Assembly: GCF_963665245.1 (NCBI RefSeq)
Contig: NZ_OY762268.1
Coordinates: 434,001 to 498,000, forward strand
Origin: an uncultured Paludibaculum sp.
GTDB taxonomy: Bacteria; Acidobacteriota; Terriglobia; Bryobacterales; Bryobacteraceae
Direction of reading: 5' to 3'
DNA length: 64,000 nt
Shown: one piece after another, positions 48,320 through 56,889 of the stretch
Position numbering within the stretch: position 1 is the stretch's first letter
Layout of the letters: each line of letters starts with the position of its first letter
The notes under the pieces: model-generated
What the model was told of the DNA's origin: nothing
The model's input: the letters and a program-made list of their open reading frames with translations, nothing else
Databases searched by the model: none
Position numbers and translations under genes: made by a program

Positions 48320-49219
48320 ATGCGGAACTCAGCGTACGTCGCAATTGCCGGTAGTCTGCTGGCGTGTGCGGTCTTTTCGCAGGATGCGCCCGACTTTCGG
48401 TCGCACCTCGAGTTGGTGGTGATCCCATGTGCCGTAGTCGATGCCACCGGTTCGCCGGTGCGTGGCCTAGCGCGGGAGGACTTTCGAATCTTCGACAACG
48501 ACGTGCCGCGGATAGTGTCGTACTTCTCGCAAGACGACGACCAGCCGATGACGCTCGGGATCCTTATCGATGACAGCGATAGCCAGCATGATCTCCTCAG
48601 CGAACACCGGCGTACGGTCTTCGAGCTACTACACCGAATGCTTCGCCCTAACGACTCCGCATTCGTGATCTCCGTTGGAGAGGACGTCCGTCTTTATCGT
48701 GATCTGACACTCACCGAGATGGAGTCGTTTGGTGAGCCGTGTCTGCGGCGCGGGGGGATCTCGGCATGCGGCGGCAGTCCGCTATGGAACGCCGTGTATG
48801 ACGCCGCGCGCCTGAAACTGCGAGGGGCCAGAGGTAACAAGGCTCTGCTGCTGCTTACCGATGGATTCGACACGGGCAGTGTTCGTACTTGGAGCGAAGC
48901 GGCCGCAGCGGCACAAAAGGCCGATACCGTCGTCTATGCCATCCAATACCGCAGCGGCTCGGGGCGCGGCTATGCGCCGGAGCTCTATCGGCTCGTTGGG
49001 GAAACATCCGGCACTTGGTTCTCTGCCCCGTCGGGTGATCTTGGAGCGATAGTTGCGCGATTGGAGACCGACCTCCGCCGGAGGTATGTGGTGGGGTTCC
49101 GCCCGGAAAGGGTAACGTTCGGAAAGCTGCGACATAAGCTAAGGGTCGAGGTCACGCGGCCGGATGTCTCTGTGCGGGCTCGAAAGAGCTACTTTGAGGA
49201 TTTCCAGCACGAGAGATGA
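48320..49219 (+). CDS. Secreted VWFA-domain protein (acidobacterial VWFA-related family)
   Basis: 299 residues. Sec signal (SAYVAIAGSLLACAVFSQD); the pre-domain LELVVIPCAVVDATGSPVRGLAREDFRIFDNDVPRIVSYFSQDD; a VWA domain with MIDAS DDSDS (ILIDDSDSQ) and LLLTDGFDTGS; closing RRRYVVGFRPERVTFGKLRHKLRVEV and ARKSYF. It is a paralogue in architecture of the protein at 9380-10282. Start ATG 48320; an earlier GTG at 48302 lacks a signal-peptide reading. It stands alone with 153 bases upstream, which contain ATAAT-CGTT-ATTAT but no clear promoter. Confidence 0.87.
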   Translation: MRNSAYVAIAGSLLACAVFSQDAPDFRSHLELVVIPCAVVDATGSPVRGLAREDFRIFDNDVPRIVSYFSQDDDQPMTLGILIDDSDSQHDLLSEHRRTVFELLHRMLRPNDSAFVISVGEDVRLYRDLTLTEMESFGEPCLRRGGISACGGSPLWNAVYDAARLKLRGARGNKALLLLTDGFDTGSVRTWSEAAAAAQKADTVVYAIQYRSGSGRGYAPELYRLVGETSGTWFSAPSGDLGAIVARLETDLRRRYVVGFRPERVTFGKLRHKLRVEVTRPDVSVRARKSYFEDFQHER

Positions 49220-49287
49220 AGACCGGAAAGAACAAGAGATGGAGATCATCACGCGTGTTCTACAACAATCCACCTCAAACAAAAAAA

Positions 49288-49324
49288 GGGCCGGTGCGCG
49301 GCATCACTCGCCGCCCTCCGGCCC
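49288..49324 (-). terminator. Rho-independent terminator of the FecR-domain gene
   Basis: On the minus strand GGGCCGG (49318-49324) and CCGGCCC (49288-49294) close a GC-rich stem-loop, directly followed by TTTTTTTG. Confidence 0.85.
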
Positions 49325-49359
49325 TGAGGGATTAGTCTCGCATTCAGTCCAAACAAGAT

Positions 49360-51975
49360 CTATCGGCCGCGGCCTCCATGGCTGCCACCACCGCCGCCTC
49401 CGCTGCTACGAGCGGCGCCACCGCCTCCACCGCCGCTGCGCATCCCGCCACCGCTGTTGCCGCTGAAGCCGCCGCCACTGCTGCGCATACCCGAGCCACC
49501 AAAGCTCCCGCCGCTGCGCGGCGAGGCGGAAGACGATGGACTCGACGAACCCGATCCGAAGCTGCCACTGTTGCCGCTAAACCCGCTACGCGGTTCGCTC
49601 ACCGACGGCCGGTTGGCGCCCATGCCAAAGTTGCCGCTGTTGTCACTCAACGCGCCGCGCGATTCGCTCGTCGAGGGACGGCTGGCCCCCGTTCCGAAGG
49701 TCCCGCTGTTGCCGCTAAAACTGCCGCCGCCGGCAATAGCGCTGCCTGAACGAAGGCCGGACGAAGCCGGCTCGGCGAAACTGGAACCGGTCGAACTGCC
49801 CCCGCTCGACCGGTTCCCCTGCGCCATCGGTTCGGACTCAGCGTCATTGCCCTTGCTGCGGCCCCTGCTGGGCGAGGCTTCTCGCGCTCCGCCGCCACTG
49901 GATGGAGACGCGCTGCGCGTCGGTTCCGATCTGGGTGAAGCGTTCTGGCTTCCGCCGCCGCTCGAAGGCCGGGCCGATTCCATACGCGGTGAAGGGCTGG
50001 CATGCGACGACGACCGGCCGGAATCGCTGTTGCGCTGCGAGGAAGACTCGCTACGCGCCGATGCGTCGTTCCGCGTCGCACCGCCGCCACCGGTCGACCA
50101 GCGCGGAGTCGACGTCGACTGGTGCGTCGAATCGCTGCCCCGGAATCCATTGCCGGAGTCGCTCGTGCGATCGGTGGCCGGCGTAGCCTGGCTACTGGAG
50201 GTCCTGCTGCCCGGATCGCCGAAGCGCTGCCAGCCGCTGGTGCCGCGGCTCGTCGCCTGCCCGCTGCTCTCGGCCTGCCGGGCGTTGGAGTTCTCCCGCG
50301 CCCTGTTCGCGGCACCGCTCTCGGCGGCCGACCGCGAACTCATGCTCGGGTCGCCAAAGCGCTGCCACTCGTTGGCCGCACCTTGCGAACGCTGTCCCGC
50401 TCCATTAGGATCAGTAGCTTGCCGCCAACCGCGGCCCTCCGCCGCACCGCCCCGCACCGCCTCGGCGCTTCGCGCGCTGCCGGTCGATGCCTCACTGCCG
50501 CGCGAAGCGACGTGTTCGAGGGTCTGCCGTTGCGTCTCGAAGGGGACGCGATCCACTCGCGGGGCTGCCCTTCTCGAGTAGAACCGTTCCTGGCTCGTCG
50601 TCGCCGTCCGGCTCTGCACATAGCTGTTGTTCACAGCCCGGTCGCTCCAGCGCAGACTTTCGCGTGTCGGAGCGACGGGCACCGCGCCGTGCGCCATCGT
50701 AGCGCGGCCCAACTCCGAGGATCCGACCCGCATCGGCCGTCCGGCATAGCCGCGGCTGAAGTCGCTGCCATTCACCACAGTGACTCCGTTGTTAATCCGC
50801 GCATTGCGATACACGTTGGTCACATTGATATTGGTTACGTAGGTCGTACGGTTGTAGAAGTTGCCGGGGTTCCGATAGCCGCCGTAGTAGCCACGGCCCC
50901 ACCAACGATGGACCGGCTCAAACGGCGCCAGGGGAATCCAGCCCACAGCACCCCAGCCGACGCCAACACCGGCGTTGAACCCACCCCAGCTATCCCAGCC
51001 CACCCAGCCCACCAGCGCCGGGCTCCAATAGTGACGCGCGCCCACCCGCGCACCCGGGTACCAGCACCAGCGGCCGCCGGCATTGTACCAGCGTCCATAG
51101 TGGTAAGGCGCCCAACCCCAGGGGTCGTAGCTGATCCACGACCAGCCGTAGTAGTCCATCCAACCCCAGCGGCCATAGCGGTAAGGAGCCCAGCCATCGG
51201 CCACATAGGGTCTCCAGGACCAACCGTACGGCGGGACGTCGACCCATTCCCCATAGCCATTAAGGTCTTCCGCGCCATATACGTCGCGGCTGACATATTG
51301 ATAGGTGCTTTCCCTGGCCTTCGAAAGTTCCTGATTCCTTTGTTCGTTGAACTGATCCCAGGCATCCCTGGGGATGGCGCCGACTATCTGGAACTGACTG
51401 TCAGAGCCTTCCAGGCGAACCTGCATGGTGCGGCCCGGCCGCAGCCGCTGCGTACCGTTTGGGGAGGCGATGTCGGCTTCCCCGCTCCGGACGGTAAACT
51501 CCGCCATCCCGTCGTCGCTCACGCTGATCCGGTAATCACCCTGCGCCAGCGGACGCAGCGCGGCGCCCGGCGTGGAGATTTCCACCTGGGCATCGCTACC
51601 TTTCAAGGCACTGAACGTAACAAGACCGCGAGCCACCTGCACCTGATACTGTCCCTGATCCAACTGCGATAGCCGGATCTCGGTATCGGCCGCCAGACGG
51701 ATACGGTTGTAGAAATCGAGCTGAACTTCGGCTCGGGCCCCTGGGCCCGTCATCACGCGATCTTCCGCCAGCAACGGAGCGTTGATCGCGGCGGCCACCC
51801 AATCGCCTGAGTCGCCACGGCGTACGGAGACGTCGCCGTTCAACAAACTCACACGCGCCACGCCGCGGCCAGGGCCGTCAGACGTCTCGTCGTCCGGCTG
51901 CCCTTCCTGTTGAGCTAGTGCGGTCCCGCTGAGCAACATGCCCGGTATGATCAGCGCCAGCAACCAGCGTTTCAT
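49360..51975 (-). CDS. FecR-domain secreted protein with YG/W-rich middle and long Ser/Gly tail
   Basis: 871 residues. Signal peptide LLALIIPGMLLSGTALAQ. Residues about 38-190 form a FecR domain (VARVSLLNGDVSVRRGDSGDWVAAAINAPLLAEDRVMTGPGARAEVQL). Then a Trp/Tyr/Gly block at about 230-370 (YGEWVDVPPYGWSWRP...APYRYGRWGWMDYYGWSWISYDPWGWAPYHYGRW), the DUF6600-type segment of acidobacterial and proteobacterial proteins. The last 350 residues are low complexity (Ser, Gly, Arg, Asn) with three copies of SGNSGxFGxGxxxPSxSE, ending in poly-Gly. Probably an extracellular or surface matrix protein; no enzyme motif. Confidence 0.82.
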   Translation of the reverse strand: MKRWLLALIIPGMLLSGTALAQQEGQPDDETSDGPGRGVARVSLLNGDVSVRRGDSGDWVAAAINAPLLAEDRVMTGPGARAEVQLDFYNRIRLAADTEIRLSQLDQGQYQVQVARGLVTFSALKGSDAQVEISTPGAALRPLAQGDYRISVSDDGMAEFTVRSGEADIASPNGTQRLRPGRTMQVRLEGSDSQFQIVGAIPRDAWDQFNEQRNQELSKARESTYQYVSRDVYGAEDLNGYGEWVDVPPYGWSWRPYVADGWAPYRYGRWGWMDYYGWSWISYDPWGWAPYHYGRWYNAGGRWCWYPGARVGARHYWSPALVGWVGWDSWGGFNAGVGVGWGAVGWIPLAPFEPVHRWWGRGYYGGYRNPGNFYNRTTYVTNINVTNVYRNARINNGVTVVNGSDFSRGYAGRPMRVGSSELGRATMAHGAVPVAPTRESLRWSDRAVNNSYVQSRTATTSQERFYSRRAAPRVDRVPFETQRQTLEHVASRGSEASTGSARSAEAVRGGAAEGRGWRQATDPNGAGQRSQGAANEWQRFGDPSMSSRSAAESGAANRARENSNARQAESSGQATSRGTSGWQRFGDPGSRTSSSQATPATDRTSDSGNGFRGSDSTHQSTSTPRWSTGGGGATRNDASARSESSSQRNSDSGRSSSHASPSPRMESARPSSGGGSQNASPRSEPTRSASPSSGGGAREASPSRGRSKGNDAESEPMAQGNRSSGGSSTGSSFAEPASSGLRSGSAIAGGGSFSGNSGTFGTGASRPSTSESRGALSDNSGNFGMGANRPSVSEPRSGFSGNSGSFGSGSSSPSSSASPRSGGSFGGSGMRSSGGGFSGNSGGGMRSGGGGGGAARSSGGGGGGSHGGRGR

Positions 51976-52046
51976 GGCTAGAGGTTCCTTCGCCCTCGCT
52001 TCCCTATCTGCAATCCTTCATCCAAAACACAACTCACTGATTTGGT

Positions 52047-52052
52047 TATAAT
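52047..52052 (+). promoter_or_regulatory. -10 element upstream of the YfhO-like gene
   Basis: Consensus TATAAT 26 bases upstream of the ATG; the -35 position (about AAACAC) is weak. The predicted start lies near 52059. Confidence 0.45.
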
Positions 52053-52078
52053 TACACGGACGTCTCGGAGCCTGCGGC

Positions 52079-54331
52079 ATGGCTGAAAACCACCACTCTG
52101 ATCCAGAACCACCACTGCCCCGCGCCGCCTCCGCCGACTTGAGCCGCTGGGCTGCCGCCGTGCTGCTGATCGCGGTCATCGTCGGCTTCTACTGGAAGCT
52201 GATTTTCACCAATCAATTCACATGGCTGTATGGCCCGGACACTGCCTCGCAGGTGTTGCCCTGGTTCCAGTTTGAGGCCGGAGAGTGGCACCGGGGCCAC
52301 ATCCCATTGTGGGATCCGAATACCTTCGGTGGCCAACCGCTGTTGGCGCAGGCTCAGCCTGGCGTGGCTTACCCGCTGAACTGGTTGCTCTTTGCTCTGC
52401 CCTTGGGCCACGGCTGGCTGAGGCAGATCTACCTGCATTGGTATTTCGTTGTCATCCACCTCATGGCCGCCTGGTTCGCTTACAAACTGTGCCGCGAACT
52501 GGCCTGCCGCCGCACCGCGTCGGTCTTTGGCGCGGCCGTCTTCTCGCTCAGTGGCTGGATGGGTGTGACGGAGTGGCCTCAGATGATCAACGGAGCCGTC
52601 TGGGCCCCGCTGGTCTACCTTTATCTGATACGGACGATGCGTGGCCGCAATCCGTGGCTAAACTCCGTTCTGGCCGGATTCTTCCTGGGCGTGGCCTGGT
52701 TGAGCGGCCATCACCAGATCCCCATCTTCCTTTCCTTGAGCTGCGCCGGAGCGTGGCTCTGGTTCCTGGCGTCGCACCTGCGAGCGGACCCGCGCCGCTG
52801 GACCGCCGCCCTCCTGCTGTTCTGGCTGCTGGCCGTCTCGACAGCGGCAGTCCAAATCCTGCCCGCGCAGGAGTATGGCAAGCTCTCCGTCCGCTGGGTG
52901 GACGCGCCCGATGCAGTGACCTGGGATCAGAAGGTGCCCTACACCGTCCACCTGAAGTACGGCCTGAATCCAGTGTCGGTGCTCGGGATTCTGGTATCGG
53001 GCTGGAGCCTCAATTCCGATCCGTTTGTCGGCGTGGCCGCCTTCACTTTGGGTTTGATTGGGATTGCTCTCGTCTGGAAGCGGTGGGAGACCCGCCTGTT
53101 CGCGGCGATCGCCGTGGGTGGATTGTTGTATTCGCTGGCCAATTTCAATGTGTTGCACGGCATCCTCTATAGCCTGCTGCCCGTGGTGGACAAGGCGAGG
53201 AATTCGTCGATGGCGGTCTTCCTCTTCGGGTTTGGTGTCTCGATTCTGGCGGCGTTGGGCCTGGATGCGCTCGATGAGGCTCGCGAGAGCGACTGGGTGC
53301 GCCGCGCCTCGACCGCTGTGCTGTACCTGGGCGCCTTTATCTTCGCCACGCGGTTCGTCCTCCTCGAACTTCAACCGCTGCCGGGCGCCGGAGGGGAGCA
53401 GCGAAGCCTGATGACCGGCCTAGCCGCGCTGCTGCTGGCCGTGTGGCTGCAAGGAGTGCGCCGCAATCAGATTGCGTGGCGCGCCGCGGCGCTCTGCGCG
53501 CTGCTACTGTTCCTCGTCGAAGTGACCGGCCAGAACAGCTTCTATCTGCCACATGTCTACGAGAAGGAACGTCTGGAGATGTTGAACTCCATGCGCGACC
53601 ACGGAGATATCGCCCGCTTTCTGCGCCAGCAACCCGGGCTTCCGCGGGTTGAGATAGACGACGCTCAGATCAAGTACAATTTCGGCGACTGGTACGGCAT
53701 CCCGCAGTCCGGCGGCTATCTGGCCAGCCTGACGAAGAACGTGCAGGCCATGGGCTTCAACGAGCCGGCCGTGAAGCGTCTGATGGGCGTTGCCTACGCC
53801 GTCGGGAAAGCGCCCACGGCCTTTCACAAGGATGAGGTTTTCAGTGGCACCTCCGGCCTGAAGATCTTTCGCAACGGCGATGTGATGCCGCGCGTCTTTG
53901 CGGTCCATGAAGTCACGCGGTTGAACGATCGGCTGCGCGGGATGGAAGAGCTCAACCGGATTGCCCCCGATATGGCGCGCAAGGCCTTCGTCTTCGGGCA
54001 GGCGCCGCAGTTGGCTCAGTGCGGAGGCACCGACGATGTCTGGATTCCCGCCTATGCCTCGACCAGAATCCAAGTGACGGCCTCGCTGTCGTGCCGAGGC
54101 TTGGTGATCTTGGCCGACACTTACTTTCCGGGTTGGAAGGCCACGGTGGATGGCAAGGACGTGCCTGTCTACGAAGTGGACGGACTGGTGCGCGGAGTGG
54201 TTTGCGAGGCCGGCAAACACGAGATCGAGTATGTCTATCGCCCGGCAAGCATCCTGCTGGGCGGCTTCGCCTCGTTCGCTTCCCTGCTGGCCGCCGGTGT
54301 TTGCTTCGTGATGGTTAAGAGACGCCGTTAA
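52079..54331 (+). CDS. YfhO-like polytopic membrane protein
   Basis: 750 residues. About eleven to twelve hydrophobic spans, starting AAAVLLIAVIVGFYWKLIF and ending ASILLGGFASFASLLAAGVCFVMV, followed by a short basic tail. Conserved features of the YfhO/GT-C-like group: PDTASQVLPWFQFEAGEWHRGHIPLWDPNTFGGQPLLAQAQPGVAYPLNWL, and a C-terminal periplasmic domain with VILADTYFPGWKATVDGKDVPVYEVDGLVRGVVCEAGKHEIEYVYRP. Family members are linked to glycosylation of surface polymers (B. subtilis YfhO, lipoteichoic acid). The substrate is unknown here. No sugar-nucleotide genes are adjacent. Confidence 0.85.
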   Translation: MAENHHSDPEPPLPRAASADLSRWAAAVLLIAVIVGFYWKLIFTNQFTWLYGPDTASQVLPWFQFEAGEWHRGHIPLWDPNTFGGQPLLAQAQPGVAYPLNWLLFALPLGHGWLRQIYLHWYFVVIHLMAAWFAYKLCRELACRRTASVFGAAVFSLSGWMGVTEWPQMINGAVWAPLVYLYLIRTMRGRNPWLNSVLAGFFLGVAWLSGHHQIPIFLSLSCAGAWLWFLASHLRADPRRWTAALLLFWLLAVSTAAVQILPAQEYGKLSVRWVDAPDAVTWDQKVPYTVHLKYGLNPVSVLGILVSGWSLNSDPFVGVAAFTLGLIGIALVWKRWETRLFAAIAVGGLLYSLANFNVLHGILYSLLPVVDKARNSSMAVFLFGFGVSILAALGLDALDEARESDWVRRASTAVLYLGAFIFATRFVLLELQPLPGAGGEQRSLMTGLAALLLAVWLQGVRRNQIAWRAAALCALLLFLVEVTGQNSFYLPHVYEKERLEMLNSMRDHGDIARFLRQQPGLPRVEIDDAQIKYNFGDWYGIPQSGGYLASLTKNVQAMGFNEPAVKRLMGVAYAVGKAPTAFHKDEVFSGTSGLKIFRNGDVMPRVFAVHEVTRLNDRLRGMEELNRIAPDMARKAFVFGQAPQLAQCGGTDDVWIPAYASTRIQVTASLSCRGLVILADTYFPGWKATVDGKDVPVYEVDGLVRGVVCEAGKHEIEYVYRPASILLGGFASFASLLAAGVCFVMVKRRR

Positions 54332-54354
54332 GATCTTTCTTACAACGAGCTTAG

Positions 54355-54372
54355 ATTTAGGTTAGACTAAAT
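54355..54372 (+). promoter_or_regulatory. DtxR/MntR-like operator at the Nramp gene start
   Basis: ATTTAG-GTTAGA-CTAAAT is an inverted repeat with 6-base arms; read as TTAGGTTAGACTAA it resembles the DtxR/IdeR consensus (TTAGGTTAGGCTAA...). It overlaps a possible -10 (TAGACT, 54363-54368) and ends 6 bases before the ATG. It would let a manganese- or iron-sensing repressor shut off the transporter. Confidence 0.6.
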
Positions 54373-54378
54373 TCATTC

Positions 54379-56232
54379 ATGGACTCGAACGGGACACAGT
54401 CGCTTTCAGAGGTTCATTCTTCCGTCGCCACCGCCCATCCCTCCATCTGGCGGCGCATGTTCGCCTTCGCTGGACCGGCCTACCTCGTCAGCGTCGGCTA
54501 CATGGATCCGGGCAATTGGGCCACCGACCTGGAGGGCGGCGCGCGTTTCGGCTACCAGTTGCTGTGGGTGCTGGTGCTGTCGAACGCGATGGCCATCCTG
54601 CTGCAGACGTTGAGTGCGCGTTTGGGGATCGTGACCGGCCGGGACTTGGCCCAGGCCTGCCGCGAAGCCTATCCCAAGCAGGTTTCCAACGTTTTGTGGG
54701 TGCTGTGTGAAATCGCGATTGCCGCCTGCGATCTCGCGGAGTTGTTGGGGGCCGCGATCGGTCTCAGCCTCCTCTTTAAGCTGCCGCTGATTGTTGGCGT
54801 CCTGCTCTCGACGCTCGATACCTTGCTGGTGCTGTGGTTCAACCGCTATGGCATCCGCATGCTGGAGAGCATCATTTTGGCCTTTGTTTCGATCATTGGT
54901 GCCTGCTTCCTGTTCGAGGTATTGCTGGCGAAGCCGAGTTTCCATCTGATGGCCCAGGGATTGATTCCGCGGCTCAACGATCAGAGCCTGTATGTGGCCA
55001 TCGGTATTCTGGGGGCGACCGTGATGCCCCATAATCTCTATCTGCATTCGTCTCTCGTACAGACACGCACCATCGGGAAGCGAGACGAGGATAAGCGCTC
55101 GGCCTGCAAGTACAATCTGGTCGATTCCGTGGTGGCGCTGAATGGAGCGCTTCTGGTGAACGCGGCGATCCTGATCATGGCTGCGGCCACCTTCTTCAAG
55201 AACGGAATCGTGGTGACCGAGATTCAGCAGGCGCACCAGTTGCTGGCTCCGCTGTTGGGCACAACACTCGCCGGCGGCGTCTTCGCGGTGGCTTTGATCT
55301 GCTCCGGGCAGTCGTCGACCATCACGGGCACGATGGCCGGCCAGATTGTGATGGAAGGGTTCCTGGATTTCCGCATGCGGCCCTGGCTGCGGCGGCTGAT
55401 CACGCGCTCGATGGCTGTGATTCCGGCGGTGATCACAATCGCCGTGACCGGCGAGCAAGGCGCCTACAAGCTGTTGATCTTGAGCCAGGTCGTGCTCAGC
55501 CTGCAGTTGCCATTCGCCGTGATCCCGCTGATCCGCTTCACATCGGACCGGCGGCAGATGGGTAACTTTACCAGCCCCAATTGGGTGAAGGCTCTGGCCT
55601 GGACCTGCACCGCCATCATCATTTCCTTGAACCTGTGGCTCGCCTGGACCACTTTGGAGAAGTGGCCCACCTACCTGGCGTTGCCACTGTCGCTGGGTCT
55701 GATCGCACTGCTGGGGTGGGTGGCGTTCGCGCCATTCCGGCAGGGCTCCGCGGTCAAACTACCGGATACCTCGTTGGAGTTGCTGAAGCCGCCGGTCTAC
55801 CGGACGATTCTGGTCACTCTGGACCACACGCGCCTCGACCGCACTGCCCTGTCGCATGCGACAGCGCTCGCCAAGGGGCACAAAGCGAAGATCCACCTTC
55901 TACACGTGGAAGAAGGTGTCACCAGTCAGGTCTATGGCGCGCTGGCGGAAACGGCTGAAGTGGAGAAGGGGCGGCAGTACTTCTCGGAACTCAGGTCTTC
56001 GGTGGAGCAGTTGGGTCTGGAGACCGAGTTGACTGTTGTGCACGCAATCGATCCGAAGTCGGCGATTGTGCGGTTCTCCCGGGAATGCAAACCGGACCTC
56101 ATTGTCATGGGTGCGCACGGCCATAAGGGACTGAAGGATCTGGTCTTCGGAGCCACCATCAACGAGGTGCGGCATGCTGTCGGCGTGCCCGTCCTGGTGG
56201 TTCAGGACGATACCCATGCCGCGCCGAATTGA
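54379..56232 (+). CDS. Nramp-type metal transporter fused to a universal stress protein domain
   Basis: 617 residues. Residues 1-455 are Nramp/MntH: the metal-site DPGNWATD at 43-50, helix 6 ILGATVMPHNLYLHSSLVQTR with Met and His, and about eleven spans. Residues about 475-612 are a UspA domain (YRTILVTLDHTRLDRTALSHATALAKGHKAKIHLLHV...VMGAHGHKGLKDLVFGATINEVRHAVGVPVLVV) with the ATP-binding Gly pattern. It imports Mn2+ or Fe2+; the cytoplasmic UspA tail may sense ATP or stress. No Shine-Dalgarno site precedes the ATG. The gene stands alone. Confidence 0.94.
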   Translation: MDSNGTQSLSEVHSSVATAHPSIWRRMFAFAGPAYLVSVGYMDPGNWATDLEGGARFGYQLLWVLVLSNAMAILLQTLSARLGIVTGRDLAQACREAYPKQVSNVLWVLCEIAIAACDLAELLGAAIGLSLLFKLPLIVGVLLSTLDTLLVLWFNRYGIRMLESIILAFVSIIGACFLFEVLLAKPSFHLMAQGLIPRLNDQSLYVAIGILGATVMPHNLYLHSSLVQTRTIGKRDEDKRSACKYNLVDSVVALNGALLVNAAILIMAAATFFKNGIVVTEIQQAHQLLAPLLGTTLAGGVFAVALICSGQSSTITGTMAGQIVMEGFLDFRMRPWLRRLITRSMAVIPAVITIAVTGEQGAYKLLILSQVVLSLQLPFAVIPLIRFTSDRRQMGNFTSPNWVKALAWTCTAIIISLNLWLAWTTLEKWPTYLALPLSLGLIALLGWVAFAPFRQGSAVKLPDTSLELLKPPVYRTILVTLDHTRLDRTALSHATALAKGHKAKIHLLHVEEGVTSQVYGALAETAEVEKGRQYFSELRSSVEQLGLETELTVVHAIDPKSAIVRFSRECKPDLIVMGAHGHKGLKDLVFGATINEVRHAVGVPVLVVQDDTHAAPN

Positions 56233-56352
56233 GACAAGCTGGCCCGGCCGCTGTGTCCTCCAGACTCAGGTGCCTTTCCAGTGCCCTCCTAAGCAATTGA
56301 TTTGATTGAACTGGCCATTGGTACGTGGCTTGCTGGTATTGAGACGGATCCT

Positions 56353-56889
56353 ATGGCAAGAATTCTCAAATCGGTGCTGGCGCTAGTACTCGCCACTGGT
56401 TTGGGGGCGACTACGCTAGAGCGATTGACCGTCGACCAGATGGTGGAGAAGTCCACGTCGATCATCCGCGGCAAAATCGTCTCGTCCTCACCGGTACAAC
56501 GCGGCAGCCTTATCTACACGGTCTATCGGATGCAGGTGGCGGAGTGGGTGAAGGGTGGGACGGGCAGCACGACGGCGGAAGTCTATGTTCCTGGCGGAAC
56601 GGTGAATGGACGCCGGCAGAGCATCGCGGGCGCTCCGTCGCTGAATATCGGCGGGGATTATGTGGTTTTCGTATGGGCGAGCCGCAGCGGAACGCCGCAC
56701 ATCATCGGTTTGAGCCAAGGCGTCCTGGGCGTCAAGATGAGCGCGAGCACGGCGGAAGCTGTGTTGTCGCGCGGGCCCATTGAAGACGCGCAAGTGGTGG
56801 ACGATCAAGGACAACCCACCAGTGACGCGGGCCTCAAGCTCAGCTTGAGCAGTCTCCGCAGCAGAGCGCACCAGGCGGCAGTCCGATGA
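56353..56889 (+). CDS. Hypothetical secreted protein coupled to a matrixin
   Basis: 178 residues from ATG 56353 (MARILKSVLALVLATGLGATT, a signal peptide). The mature part begins LERLTVDQMVEKSTSIIRGKIVSSSPVQRGSLIYTVYRMQV, a beta-rich domain with GGDYVVFVWASRSGTPHIIGLSQG. No family recognised. It overlaps the matrixin gene by ATGA, so the two products are likely made in step; it could be an inhibitor, chaperone or partner of the protease. An in-frame start at 56302 is less likely. The 120 bases upstream show no feature. Confidence 0.75.
   Translation: MARILKSVLALVLATGLGATTLERLTVDQMVEKSTSIIRGKIVSSSPVQRGSLIYTVYRMQVAEWVKGGTGSTTAEVYVPGGTVNGRRQSIAGAPSLNIGGDYVVFVWASRSGTPHIIGLSQGVLGVKMSASTAEAVLSRGPIEDAQVVDDQGQPTSDAGLKLSLSSLRSRAHQAAVR

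Noticed and set aside
48259..48365. Direct repeat CAATTGCCG-TAG before and inside the VWFA gene start
   Set aside because: Two imperfect copies of about 20 bases with one inside the signal-peptide codons; probably chance.
50002..51672. 556-codon plus-strand frame opposite the FecR protein
   Set aside because: Ala/Arg-rich shadow; the minus-strand gene has signal peptide, FecR domain and a terminator in the right place.
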